A stretch of 64,000 bases of DNA, taken from assembly GCA_963833505.1 (NCBI GenBank), contig CAWHYG010000006.1, positions 434,001 through 498,000 of the forward strand. Direction: 5' to 3'. Of this stretch, positions 35,714-44,452 are shown one piece after another; the stretch's first letter is position 1, and the number at the start of each line of letters is the position of its first letter. This DNA is from CAWHYG01 sp963833505. Its GTDB lineage: Bacteria > Eisenbacteria > RBG-16-71-46 > CAIMUX01. The notes under the pieces are model-generated. The model made no database searches, was not told the DNA's origin, and was given only the letters and a program-made list of their open reading frames with translations. A program made the position numbers and the translations under genes.

Positions 35714-35742
35714 AGTATCGGACTCGCGCGATTGCCTGTCAA
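35714..35742 (-). promoter_or_regulatory. sigma-70-type promoter
   Basis: On the minus strand TTGACA (35742-35737) is separated by exactly 17 nt from GATACT (35719-35714). The -35 is a perfect match and the -10 matches four of six. It reads toward the large secreted protein (start 35446). It is the clearest vegetative promoter in the window. Confidence 0.65.
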
Positions 35743-35964
35743 GCGGAACTCGCGGGGTCCGAACGCCGGGGTTGCGTGGCCGGCGACGGGCCGAGCAGGG
35801 CCGACTTCGCGGCCGGACCCGAATCCGAGGTCACCCGAAAGCCCGAAACCTGCATCGCCACCCGGTCGATATATCCCAGTACCCGTAAAGGGGCAATGCC
35901 TGGCGGCTTCCAACGCGACGCCGTCGCGACAATCACGCATCATCTGGAACAGGAGACGCGTGCC

Positions 35965-36351
35965 ATGACCAACAGAGACGAGGCGCCGGGAAACCCCGGT
36001 CCGCAGGCGGAATCGGAGTCCGCGATGCTGGAAGAGATCGACTGGAGCGACCTCCAGCAGTTCTTCCTCGAGCATCTCCGCGGGCAGCTCGACTCCATGG
36101 AGACGCTTCTGGCGGAGGGCAATCTGGCCGCGCTCGCCCGCATCGGCCACGGGCTCAAGGGCTCCGGGGGCGCCGTGCTGCTGCCGAAGTTCACGGAGCT
36201 CGGCCAGGAGCTGGAAGAGGCGGGACGAGCAAGCGACGCCACGAGAACGCTGTCGTTATGTCGCCGGATCCGTGACGAGTACGTGCAGCACCGGCCGGCC
36301 GAGGAGCAGTCCCTGGCGGGGTTCTTCGCGGCGCTGAAGACGATGCGGTAA
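35965..36351 (+). CDS. histidine phosphotransfer (HPt) domain protein
   Basis: 128 residues forming one HPt four-helix bundle: WSDLQQFFLEHLRGQLDSMETLLAEGNLAALARIGHGLKGSGGAVLLPKFTELGQELEEAG. The His in IGHGLKGSGG (about 58) is the expected phospho-acceptor. It would relay phosphate between a hybrid histidine kinase and a response regulator, neither of which is adjacent. AGGAGA precedes the ATG at 35965 by 8 nt. The upstream open stretch is basic and non-homologous, so it is excluded. Confidence 0.85.
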   Translation: MTNRDEAPGNPGPQAESESAMLEEIDWSDLQQFFLEHLRGQLDSMETLLAEGNLAALARIGHGLKGSGGAVLLPKFTELGQELEEAGRASDATRTLSLCRRIRDEYVQHRPAEEQSLAGFFAALKTMR

Positions 36352-36455
36352 GCACGCCGGCTTTCGCTTCCGCGCAGGTTGACACCCTGACTGGGGGGGG
36401 CGTAGCATCGCGGGTGTCGGGGTTGACTTGTCTGCGCGAGCAAAGGAGAATCGCC

Positions 36456-37907
36456 ATGCGCCGATCACCAACCTCCATGCCCGTGCCCGCGCGCGCCGTG
36501 GTCGCCATCGCCCGGCTCCTGTTCACGACCAGCCTGCTCCTGGCCAGCCCCGCTCTGGCCAAGACCTACCTCGTCCTGCCTGACTCGAGCGGGGACGTAC
36601 CTGATATCTGGACGGCCATTCACGTGGCCCAACCGGGAGATACGGTCCTGCTCGGGGATGGCGTCTTCACGGGCTGGGGGAATCGGAACCTCGACTTCCA
36701 AGGGAAGCCGATCACGGTGTGCTCCCGAAGCAGGAATCCGCAAACCTGCATCATCGACTGCGGCGCCCTTGGGGGGCAGGCAGGACTGGTGCAGCGCGGC
36801 TTTCTCTTCAGTTCGGGAGAGGACAGCCTGTCGGTCCTTCGCGGTGTGACCGTGCGGGCGGGCTGCGCCTTCGGCAACTGACCCGACTGCGATGGCGGTG
36901 GGGTCCACTGCCGGGACGGCTCTTCTCCGACGATCATCAACTGCATCCTTGACAGCAACACGGCGCAAGCCGACGGCGGCGGCCTCGCTTGCGAGTCGGA
37001 TTGCGCCCCTCACGTGATTGACTGCGTGTTCGTCAACAACAACGCGGAGGATTCCGGTGGAGGAGCCTGGGCCGGAGAAGCGTCACCGGTTGTCCAGGGG
37101 TGCACCTTCACGGCGAACCAGTCACCTTCCGAAGGAGGGGGACTCTCCTGCCAGTCCGGCGCCTCGGTCTCCATCTTCGAGTGCGGTTTCATCCGCAACC
37201 ATGCCAAGAGCGGGGCTGGAGTCTGCGTCAGCGGAGGCGCCACCGCAGCGATCTCGAGCTGCACCTTCGTGGCGAACCAAGCGGACGAGTGGGGCACCGG
37301 AGTCATGTCTCTCGAGAGCGCCACCGTCACGTTGGACCACTCGATCGTGGTCTTCGGGTTGGGAACGTTCGCCGTCGGCTGCAATGAGGGCACCGCCACG
37401 GCGTCCTGCTGCGACCTGTACGGCAACCAGGGAGGGGACTGGCTCAGCTGCGTCGCGGATCAAGGAGGTCAGGCGGGGAATTTCTCAGCCAACCCCCTGT
37501 TCTGCGGACCCGAGAATCCCGGCCTGCCCTACTCCTTGCAGAGAACCTCGCCCTGCAGTCCCGACCAGAATCCCACCTGCGGCCTGATCGGAGCGTGGGG
37601 CGTGGGCTGCGGCCTTTCGGCCGTGTTGGAAGCTCCGACCTCGTCTTCGTCCGTCCGCATCGCGCCCAACCCGTCAGGCGGAGGCTGCCGGATCCTTCTA
37701 TCGGCTTCGTCCCCCCGGCAGTTCCATCTCCTGGAAATCCTCGACTCCAGCGGCCGAATGATCCGTCGCATCGCCGTAGGCCCGGAGACGACCCTCTTCT
37801 GGGATGGGCGTGATGCGGAAGGACGCGCGCTTCCCGCGGGAGTTTATACAGCCCGGCTGCAGGGACCCGACGGCGCGGCCCTCCGCCGAATCGTGCGGAT
37901 CCGATAG
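36456..37907 (+). CDS. secreted beta-helix/FlgD-domain protein, candidate selenoprotein (Sec142)
   Basis: Read through one in-frame TGA (36879-36881), this is a 483-residue protein. AAAGGAG precedes the ATG at 36456; a signal peptide follows (VVAIARLLFTTSLLLASPALA). Residues about 40-140 start a parallel beta-helix (DVPDIWTAIHVAQPGDTVLLGDGVFTG). The TGA stands in G-N-U-P-D-C-D-G-G-G-V-H-C. The helix then continues in the same frame with Cys-rich coils (SPTIINCILDSNTA-x-x-DGGGLAC and similar) to about 390. The end is an APNPSGGGCRILL...LEILDSSGRMIRRI...GVYTARLQG sorting domain. The residues before and after the TGA belong to one fold, the frame is unchanged, and a SECIS-like hairpin follows. 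The paralogue at 39904 has the same TGA in the same motif. Reading the TGA as Sec is an inference; nonsense decay is unlikely because both copies keep the frame. Confidence 0.8.
36879..36912 (+). promoter_or_regulatory. SECIS-like recoding element, beta-helix gene 1
   Basis: TGA at 36879-36881, 12 nt spacer, stem GGCGGTGG (36894-36901), loop GGT (36902-36904), stem CCACTGCC (36905-36912). All eight pairs form, one of them G-U. The loop begins 21 nt after the TGA. In E. coli fdhF an 11-nt spacer and an apical GGUC-type loop play this role. An alternative hairpin starting at the TGA itself (GACCC / GGGTC) also exists. Confidence 0.75.
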
Positions 37908-38016
37908 CCGCGCCGGTTTGAAAGCGCAGACCCGGCGTAGAATGGAGTCGCCGGGGAAACGGCATGATTTCACCTGGTCGGAGTAGGAACCATGGTCACC
38001 CATAGCCCCCTCCACA

Positions 38017-38049
38017 GAACCGGACGAGCGGGACTACCGCATCCGGCTC
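38017..38049 (-). ncRNA. group II intron domain V
   Basis: On the minus strand this reads GAGCCGGATGCGG, a TAGT linker, then CCCGC and TCGTCCGGTTC: a hairpin with the GAGCCG start and CGGTTC end typical of the catalytic domain V. The RT stop codon (38036-38034) lies inside it, so the coding region and the ribozyme core overlap. Confidence 0.85.
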
Positions 38050-39530
38050 CCACCTTGGGTCATCACGCCCAGGCGCTGATTGGGCCAGGGTTGACAGATC
38101 CGGGGAATGGGGAGCCATTGAGTCACCAGGCGTTTCCATCGGACGACCGTGAGCCGCGTCTTCTGACTTCGGCGGCGGAGACTCCGCCCCCATCGCCAGG
38201 ACACCGCGTTGCGGAAGGCCGAGAGGGCCGGTCCGTTTCGAGGCACCCCGTAATAGCGGTAGTGCCCGAGCAGGACCGTCCGCAGGTAGGCTCCTTGGTC
38301 CGGGACGGGGTCGTGCAGTCGCCTCCGGAGTTCGCTGCCGATCTCCTTGAGCTTCGCCTGCCACCGCTGGCGCATCGTCTGCCGCAGCACCGTGAACTTC
38401 CCCTGCCGGGTCTTCCCGCAGATGTGCGTGAAGCCAAGGAAGTTGAAGGTCGGGGGCTTCCCGTCCCCCCGATCGCGTCGGTTCTTCTCGGCGAAGCGAC
38501 CGAACTCGATCAGGCGGGTCTTTTCCGGGTGCAGCTCCAGCCCGAACTTTGCGAAGCGTTCGCGCAGCTCGACCAGGAACCGCTCGGCCACGTCTCGATG
38601 CTGGAACCCAACCACGAAGTCATCGACAAAACGCACCACGACCACGTCGCCGCGCGCTTGCTTCGTTCTCCATCGCTGGATCCACAGGTCGAGAGCATAA
38701 TGCAGGTAGACGTTGGCCAGGAGGGGACTGATCGACCCGCCCTGAACCGTGCCCACCCTCCCGGCGATGCGCTTCCCCTCCTCCAGCACGCCGGCCTTGA
38801 GCCACTTCAGGATCAAGCGCACGACCCGCTGGTCCGCGATCCGGTGCTCGATGAATTTCCGCAGCCATCCATGGTCGAGGGTATCGAAGAACGACCGGAT
38901 GTCGGCGTCGAGCACCCAGCTCACCTTCTTCCGTTCGATCCCGACCGTGAGTGCATCCAGCGCTTGATGCGGGCTGCGTCCCGGTCGGGAACCATAGGAA
39001 AATCCGAGGAAGTCGATTTCGTAGATGGCGTTCAACACCTCGACCACCGCACGCTGGACGATCTTGTCCTCCAGCGTCGGAACTCCGAGCGGCCGCTGCC
39101 GCCCGTCGGTCTTGGGGATGTACGCTCGCCGAACCGGCTTCGCCCGATACGCTCCTCGCTTCAGCCTTTCGGAAAGGTCTCGGAGGTTCTCTTCCAAGTT
39201 TTCCCCGTAGTGCTGCCAGGTCTCGCCGTCGATTCCTGCCGCCGCGTTCTTCTTCAGGGCGAAGTAGCCCGCGCGCAGTCGATCCACGTCGTAGACATGG
39301 TGCAGGAGCGTGGTGAACCGCTGTTTCCTGTCCTTTCTTGCCGCCTGTCGTACCCGCTCCAGTCCGCTGGGCACGCACTCCCGGCTCTGTGTCCGGTGCG
39401 TGTCGGCTTCGAGCGAGTTCCCCTTGGCCCGACCCCTTCCCTCCATCACCTCCGCCACCGGTCGCCCGGCACCGTTCGGCGACTTCCCCGGTACTACGGG
39501 TCGGTCCGACCTCCCACCTTCGTCCATCAT
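38034..39530 (-). CDS. ltrA: group II intron reverse transcriptase/maturase
   Basis: 498 residues from the ATG at 39530; an ATG at 39569 adds 13. RT blocks in order: KNAAAGIDGETWQ, AYIPKTDGRQRPLGVPTLEDKIVQRAV (about 155-180), FSYGSRPGRSPHQAL, VLDADIRSFFDTLDH, GTVQGGSISPLLANVYLHYALD, and the catalytic VVVRFVDDFVVGF (F-x-DD form). NFLGFTH and the thumb/maturase domain follow (LHDPVPDQGAYLRTVLLGHYRYYGVP, FRNAVSWRWGRSLRRRSQK). No HNH endonuclease domain is present, so mobility would use a replication-primed route. The frame is intact, so the element may still be active. Confidence 0.93.
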   Translation of the reverse strand: MMDEGGRSDRPVVPGKSPNGAGRPVAEVMEGRGRAKGNSLEADTHRTQSRECVPSGLERVRQAARKDRKQRFTTLLHHVYDVDRLRAGYFALKKNAAAGIDGETWQHYGENLEENLRDLSERLKRGAYRAKPVRRAYIPKTDGRQRPLGVPTLEDKIVQRAVVEVLNAIYEIDFLGFSYGSRPGRSPHQALDALTVGIERKKVSWVLDADIRSFFDTLDHGWLRKFIEHRIADQRVVRLILKWLKAGVLEEGKRIAGRVGTVQGGSISPLLANVYLHYALDLWIQRWRTKQARGDVVVVRFVDDFVVGFQHRDVAERFLVELRERFAKFGLELHPEKTRLIEFGRFAEKNRRDRGDGKPPTFNFLGFTHICGKTRQGKFTVLRQTMRQRWQAKLKEIGSELRRRLHDPVPDQGAYLRTVLLGHYRYYGVPRNGPALSAFRNAVSWRWGRSLRRRSQKTRLTVVRWKRLVTQWLPIPRICQPWPNQRLGVMTQGGSRMR

Positions 39531-39903
39531 CGGCGTGCGCCTTTCGGCTTCCCGATGCGGTCTGGGCATACCCTGCTTCCAGACGAGGGCGGGATCTCCC
39601 GGTTCCCATGCAAGGTGACTCCGAACGTGCTCAGGGCCTCTGACCGCGCGGGGTCCCTCGGCGTCTCGCCATGGCGACGCCCAGGGTGTGGCCTTCCGCT
39701 AACCTCCACAGCGTCGGCACCCCGAAGTGATTCATGGATTACGCGGTTCAATACCCGGCCCGCCCGTACCCCTGTCAACGCTTCACTCCCGGCCTCGCGG
39801 CCGACAGCGCATGACTCGGGGCCATCGTGGGTGGCTGGCCCTTCGATGTATGACTCTTTCATTCACTTCACCTCGCCGGTTTGACCGGCGCACGGAGGTT
39901 GCC

Positions 39904-41526
39904 ATGAAGTCCAGCCTGCTGCGAGGTCTCTGCCCGGCGGCTTTGTTCCTCCTGCTTTCGGCGCCCCCGACCTGCGCCAAGGTCCGATACGTGGAACCGG
40001 ACGGTTTCGGCGACTACGCCAAGATCCAGGATGCGGTGGATGCCTCGTCCAACGGCGATGTGATCGTGCTGGCGGATGGGGTCTACACCGGGGATCGCAA
40101 CCGCGACATCGATTTCGGCGGACGCTTGATCACCGTCGAATCGCAAAGCGGCAACCCGGCCACCTGCACGATGGACAGCCAGGGATCCTATCCGGACTAC
40201 CACCGGGCGTTCATCTTCCAGACCCTCGAGGATTCGACCGCCGTGGTCAAGGACATCACGATCACGGGCGGCGTCGTCGGCGGAGCGTGACCCGACTGTT
40301 CTGGCGGTGGGGTCTACTGCCAATTCGGTGCCGCTCCCAAAATCCAGCATTGCGTCTTCGTGAACAACGTGGCCACCAGCGGAGCCGGGGTCACGACCGC
40401 CATCGATTCTCCGGCCATCGTTCAGGACTGCGTCTTCCTCAACAACACGGCGACCATCGGCACCGGGGTCGAGATCGTCGGATGTCCCACCATCGTCCGT
40501 CGTTGCGTCTTTCAGGACAATCAAGCCAGCTTCGGCGCCGGAATCTCCGTGACTCAGGAGTCCACGGCGCAGGTGATCGATTGCACCTTCACCGGGAACT
40601 CCGCCGGCAACGGCGGCGCCATCTATGTTCTGTCCGCGTATCCGACCATCGTGGGCGCCGACTTCTCCAACAATTCCGCGATCTATAGCGGAGGAGCGGC
40701 CAACCTCGACGATTCGAACGTGGAGTTTCTTCGTTGCACCTTCACGAACAACACAGCCGTCACCGGCGGAGGCGTGAGCTGCATCACCGACGGCGTCACC
40801 CATCTGCAACTCTGCACCGTCTCGGGGAATTCCGCCACCTTCGGCGCCAATGTGGCGGTGTTCGACGTGTGCCAGCCGGTCATCGACCATACCATCCTGA
40901 GCTTCGGCTCGGTCGGCCCGGCGATCAGCTGCGCCAATGGACCGCCCCTTGTGACCTGCTGCGACGTGTATGGGAACGCCGGTGGGGACTGGGTGGGCTG
41001 CATCGCCAGTCAACTCGGCGCCAATGGGAACTTCTCCTCGGATCCCCTCTTTTGCGGTTCGTATAGTCCGGACGAGCCTTATACGCTGTGGGCCGGCTCC
41101 CCCTGCGCTCCGGGAGGCTCTCCCACCTGTGGTCTGAACGGGATCGGCGCCTGGCCGGTCGGCTGCAATCCGCTCTCGGCCGTCCACAACCCGCGCCCCG
41201 GCCACGGATCGACGGAACCGGGCTCGGACTCGATCAGCCGATTGCTTCTGAAGGGCGGCCTCGCGGTCGTTCCGAATCCGTCCTCCGGACCTTGTCGATT
41301 CTACTTTGACGTGACCGGGGCCTCCTCGGTCGTCCTGGAGATTCTCGACGCCTCCGGCCGGGCCGTTCTCCAGAAGATGGTCGAGGCCCGATCGGCAGGA
41401 CGACTCGCGGTCACGTGGGACGGACGGGACGACCGGGGCCGGGAGGTCGGAGCCGGAGTCTACTTCGCGCGAATTCAAGGCGCGCAGGCCGCCAGGGGCA
41501 CGACGCTCTTGCGCGTCCGGGAGTGA
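39904..41526 (+). CDS. secreted beta-helix/FlgD-domain protein, candidate selenoprotein (Sec129)
   Basis: Paralogue of the protein at 36456. With one in-frame TGA (40288-40290) read as Sec it is 540 residues. GGAGG lies 5 nt before the ATG at 39904; the signal peptide is SSLLRGLCPAALFLLLSAPPTCA. The N-terminal coils (VRYVEPDGFGDYAKIQDAVDASSNGDVIVLADGVYTG) match the paralogue. The TGA lies in G-A-U-P-D-C-S-G-G-G-V-Y-C. Cys-rich beta-helix coils follow (PTIVRRCVFQDNQA, AQVIDCTFTGNSA, VEFLRCTFTNNTA) and the end is VVPNPSSGPCRFYF...LEILDASGRAVLQKM...GAGVYFARIQG. U-P-D-C has the UxxC spacing of redox-active selenoproteins. Without readthrough only an N-terminal 128-residue fragment would be made. 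The group II intron lies directly upstream. Confidence 0.8.
40288..40321 (+). promoter_or_regulatory. SECIS-like recoding element, beta-helix gene 2
   Basis: TGA at 40288-40290, 12 nt spacer, stem GGCGGTGG (40303-40310), loop GGT (40311-40313), stem CTACTGCC (40314-40321). It differs from the paralogue's element by one C-to-T in the 3' arm, which turns a G-C pair into G-U and keeps the stem. Counting from the base after the TGA, 27 of 31 bases are identical between the two genes, although their proteins have diverged widely. Confidence 0.75.
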
Positions 41527-41551
41527 CGGGCCGATCCGCCAATAATGCGGG

Positions 41552-42910
41552 CTAGAACTCGCTCTTGAACTTCGAGAAGGTGAAGCCGAGGCCGAGCCGG
41601 ATGAACGTCTCGCGCACGCCGATCGTGCTCAGATTGCCCGTCCGGCCGAACTCGACCAGGAAGTTGATGAGACCGCGATCGTATTGGATGGGAAGCCCCA
41701 ACCCGCCGGTCAGGGCCCACTCCGTCACGGTGGCCAGGATCTGGTCGGTCTCCGGATCCCATTGCCGCGCGGGCACCTGATCCCAGGTGAAGCCGGCGCG
41801 CCAGACCGATCGCCGGATCAAAGGATCGCGCGGCCCGACGTCGCCCGGCTCGCGTGTATAACCGATCCCGATGCGATCCGCATCCCGGAGATCGGGGAAC
41901 CCGATCGGAGCCGGACCGGTGGGATTGTCGATCGACAGCGTGGACTGGCTCCAGCGCTTGGTGCTCCAGTCGAACGAGACGAGGTCCCGCGGGCTCAACA
42001 GCACCGACGCGCCCAGGGCCATGCCTCTCGGCATGTCATAGTGAGCCCTCTGGCTCGAGATCTCGCCCGAGGTCGATTGCACGTCGGATTGGAGCTGCAT
42101 CCGGGCCGGAGTCGTGTAGGCGGCCCCGAGGACGACGCGCTTCACCGGCTGGATCTGCGTGCCGATCGACCAGCAATGCCCGTTTCTGACCCGCGTCCGG
42201 ACCTCGTCGTGCGTGTCGATGTAGCGGGGGTCGACGTAGTCGTCGACGATGTCATCCTTGAGCGTGCCGACCAGGAACCCGAGCTGGCCCCCCAGCGCCA
42301 GCCGGTTGCGCCAGAGCTTGATCGCCAGATCTCCCGAGATCTGGCCGACCCCCGAGCTGCCGGTGACCGTGCGGCGGTACTGGTCCTCGCGGCCCGAGTT
42401 GTGAAGCTGGGAAAACTCGTAGCTGGCGTCGGTCAGATCGCCGTAGCCGATCCCCCAGCGGAGCGGCCCGGGGCCGGGCAGGATGACGCGCGGCGCCACC
42501 ACACGCACCTGCGCCCTGCGATCGGCCACTCCAGGCCCCGTGTCCTGGATCCAGCGGTTTTCGGAGAGGAGCCCGAAATGCGCGGTCGGCAGCCCGGCCC
42601 AGGCAATGAGCGCCGGGTTGACCACGCTGGTGCCGAGCGAATCGCGCACGCCGACCGCAGTCCAACCGGCGCCGCGGGCGGCGAGATCATAGCCGTCGAC
42701 CCAGCGGCCCAATCCCTCCATGTCCCAGGTGGACTCGGCGCGGGCGGTCGCGGAGAGGAACGCGATCGCCGCGAGGACGCAAGCAGCGACCAAAGCGACC
42801 CGACCCGTGACACGACCGGGACGGGCGCCACGAGAGCAGGCGTGACGCGCGCGCGAACGACCCGCGCTCCCGCGGCCTGCAGGTACCTGGAGTCCCAATG
42901 CGCCGCTCAT
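41552..42910 (-). CDS. outer-membrane beta-barrel protein (PorV/FadL-like)
   Basis: 452 residues. A long basic N-terminus precedes the signal peptide VALVAACVLAAIAFLSATARAE; the ATG at 42910 is kept because it overlaps the upstream stop (ATGA). The mature part starts with GLGRWVDGYDLAARGAGWTAVGV...TSVVNPALIAWAG, typical of FadL/PorV-type barrels that begin with an NPA motif. Amphipathic strands end in LGLGFTFSKFKSEF, with the terminal Phe of the barrel assembly signal. In type IX-secreting bacteria PorV-like barrels act in cargo transfer, which would fit the sorting-domain proteins nearby (inference). Confidence 0.7.
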   Translation of the reverse strand: MSGALGLQVPAGRGSAGRSRARHACSRGARPGRVTGRVALVAACVLAAIAFLSATARAESTWDMEGLGRWVDGYDLAARGAGWTAVGVRDSLGTSVVNPALIAWAGLPTAHFGLLSENRWIQDTGPGVADRRAQVRVVAPRVILPGPGPLRWGIGYGDLTDASYEFSQLHNSGREDQYRRTVTGSSGVGQISGDLAIKLWRNRLALGGQLGFLVGTLKDDIVDDYVDPRYIDTHDEVRTRVRNGHCWSIGTQIQPVKRVVLGAAYTTPARMQLQSDVQSTSGEISSQRAHYDMPRGMALGASVLLSPRDLVSFDWSTKRWSQSTLSIDNPTGPAPIGFPDLRDADRIGIGYTREPGDVGPRDPLIRRSVWRAGFTWDQVPARQWDPETDQILATVTEWALTGGLGLPIQYDRGLINFLVEFGRTGNLSTIGVRETFIRLGLGFTFSKFKSEF

Positions 42911-44199
42911 CGGCTCTTCCTCTGGCCCCAGCGGGGAACCGCCGGGCGCGCATAGACCATGGTCAGCACCGGCCGGTGCGCCGGACTGGCGGCGCTGGAG
43001 TAGTAGCGGATGAAGGAGTTCCCGGCCCCTTCATCCACGATGTGGAGGAGCACCCCATCGTTTTCGGCCGTTCCGTCGATCCATTTCTGGACCAGCGCCC
43101 CGATGTCGAGAAACACCGTGTTGCTCGTGCTGTCAAAGGCGGCCGGAAGAACGTCGCTGTCGAACAGGGTGCCCAGGGAATCCTGGCCGGTAGCCAGCGG
43201 GATCCTCTGATAGGCGCCGATCGTCATGCTGCCCCCTGTGGGATAGGACGCGGCCTGGACGTGCAGCAGGAGCTTGGCCCGGTTCACCGTCAGTCCCCGG
43301 GCCTGGCCCGAAACCGGCAGCAGCGAGTCGGGAATCGTGAAATGGAAATACGCCCGCCGCGAGACCCAGTCGGACGCGAGCAGGATGGAATCGGGCGGCG
43401 CGGCTGCGCCGGGCAGGATGTTGTAGACGAACGTGTCCTGCGTGGGCGCCCGGACGACGCCGTCCGAGATCCCTCCCTTGTAGGTCAGAGCCGGATTGAC
43501 CGGAGAGTTCGTGATGACCGCCTCACGGGAGAGAATCTGAAGCGATCCGCCGGGCTCGTCCGCCAGCACCTGAAGCCCGAATCCGCGATTGGAGTCGGGC
43601 TGGGACGCCCACAACTTGATCAGGTTCCGGAACCGATCGTCGATCTGCGCGCCGAGCGTGACCTGGACCGTGTCGGTATCCGCGACGCCGACCGTGTTGA
43701 CGGAGGTGGTGTCGAACCCGACGGCGGCGAGCTGCGGCCGGTTCTCCCAGAGAAAGTCGCCTTCGACCCAGACCCCGCCCGAGACGACCGGATAGACGGC
43801 GATCCTGAGATTGTGGCCCTGGGGCCTTTGCACCCGAAGGAGAAGGGTGGCGCCGGTCAGCCCCGTCGTGTCGGGAAAGGTGTCGAATCGCATGTAGGCG
43901 ATCGCGTTAACGCTGTCGTTGGCCGCCACGCGCAGGATCGCGGTCTTGCCCCCGCCGGTTTCGGACAGGACGGTCCTGTCCGCGTCGATCGTGACCGGCC
44001 CCAGCGTGTCCGCCCGGTCGTATAGGCTGGCACGGGTCGTGTGGGGATTCACCGCGCGGTCGTCGCCGGGTGAACATCCCTGCCCCGTAGCGAGAAGAAG
44101 AGCCAGAAGCACCGCGGATGACGCGGAAACCAGGGCGCCCAGGCGCGACCAACACGACGACCGGCGACGCCGGCCGATCCTCGGAGAGTTTCTGCCCAC
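42907..44199 (-). CDS. DNRLRE-like secreted lipoprotein
   Basis: 430 residues from a GTG at 44199 (a longer frame to 44262 exists). A basic N-terminus precedes AVLLALLLATGQGCSPGDD, a lipobox with Cys in the right place, so it is probably a lipoprotein. The body has two beta-sandwich halves with TLLLRVQRPQGHNLRIAVYPV, GVWVEGDFLWENRPQ, AKLLLHVQAASYP and DIGALVQKWIDGTAENDGVLLHI, the pattern of DNRLRE domains. It is coupled by ATGA to the downstream outer-membrane barrel gene, so the two products may work together at the outer membrane. Confidence 0.7.
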   Translation of the reverse strand: MGRNSPRIGRRRRSSCWSRLGALVSASSAVLLALLLATGQGCSPGDDRAVNPHTTRASLYDRADTLGPVTIDADRTVLSETGGGKTAILRVAANDSVNAIAYMRFDTFPDTTGLTGATLLLRVQRPQGHNLRIAVYPVVSGGVWVEGDFLWENRPQLAAVGFDTTSVNTVGVADTDTVQVTLGAQIDDRFRNLIKLWASQPDSNRGFGLQVLADEPGGSLQILSREAVITNSPVNPALTYKGGISDGVVRAPTQDTFVYNILPGAAAPPDSILLASDWVSRRAYFHFTIPDSLLPVSGQARGLTVNRAKLLLHVQAASYPTGGSMTIGAYQRIPLATGQDSLGTLFDSDVLPAAFDSTSNTVFLDIGALVQKWIDGTAENDGVLLHIVDEGAGNSFIRYYSSAASPAHRPVLTMVYARPAVPRWGQRKSR

Positions 44200-44452
44200 G
44201 GGGCGGATCGTAAGAGAGCCTCCGGCCAGGGTCAACGCCGGAGGGGCGCTTGGGCCCGGCATTCAGGGAGCGCCAAATGCGGCCGGGATCCGGAGCCGGG
44301 CCGGCCTTGCCCAGCGGCATTCCTGAGGACGTCGCCGGAGCGGCGCCTGGCCCCGCGTCCTCCCTTGGAGCGGCGCCGGTGTTGCCCTATCCTGCGGGAG
44401 GGCCGGCGGCGGGCCGGCCCGGTGCATCGGCGTGGTCCGAGGGGGGAAGCAC

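Larger units (their letters stand above)
37977..39893 (-). mobile_element. group II intron with reverse transcriptase, antisense to the flanking genes
   Basis: The 5' end on the minus strand is GTGCGCCGG at 39893, matching the GUGYG consensus. A roughly 320-nt structured region (domains I-III) precedes the RT gene, and domain V and a short domain VI (stem CTATGG / CCATGG) follow it. The 3' end is placed at an AC at 37977, uncertain by about 10 nt. The element has inserted between two paralogous beta-helix genes and abuts the GGAGG ribosome-binding site of the second (39894-39898). It probably separates that gene from its ancestral promoter. Confidence 0.85.

Noticed and set aside
36414..40290. 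Treating the beta-helix genes as two pseudogenes broken by stop codons
   Set aside because: Both paralogues have the same TGA in the same motif, with no other lesion and with matched hairpins downstream.
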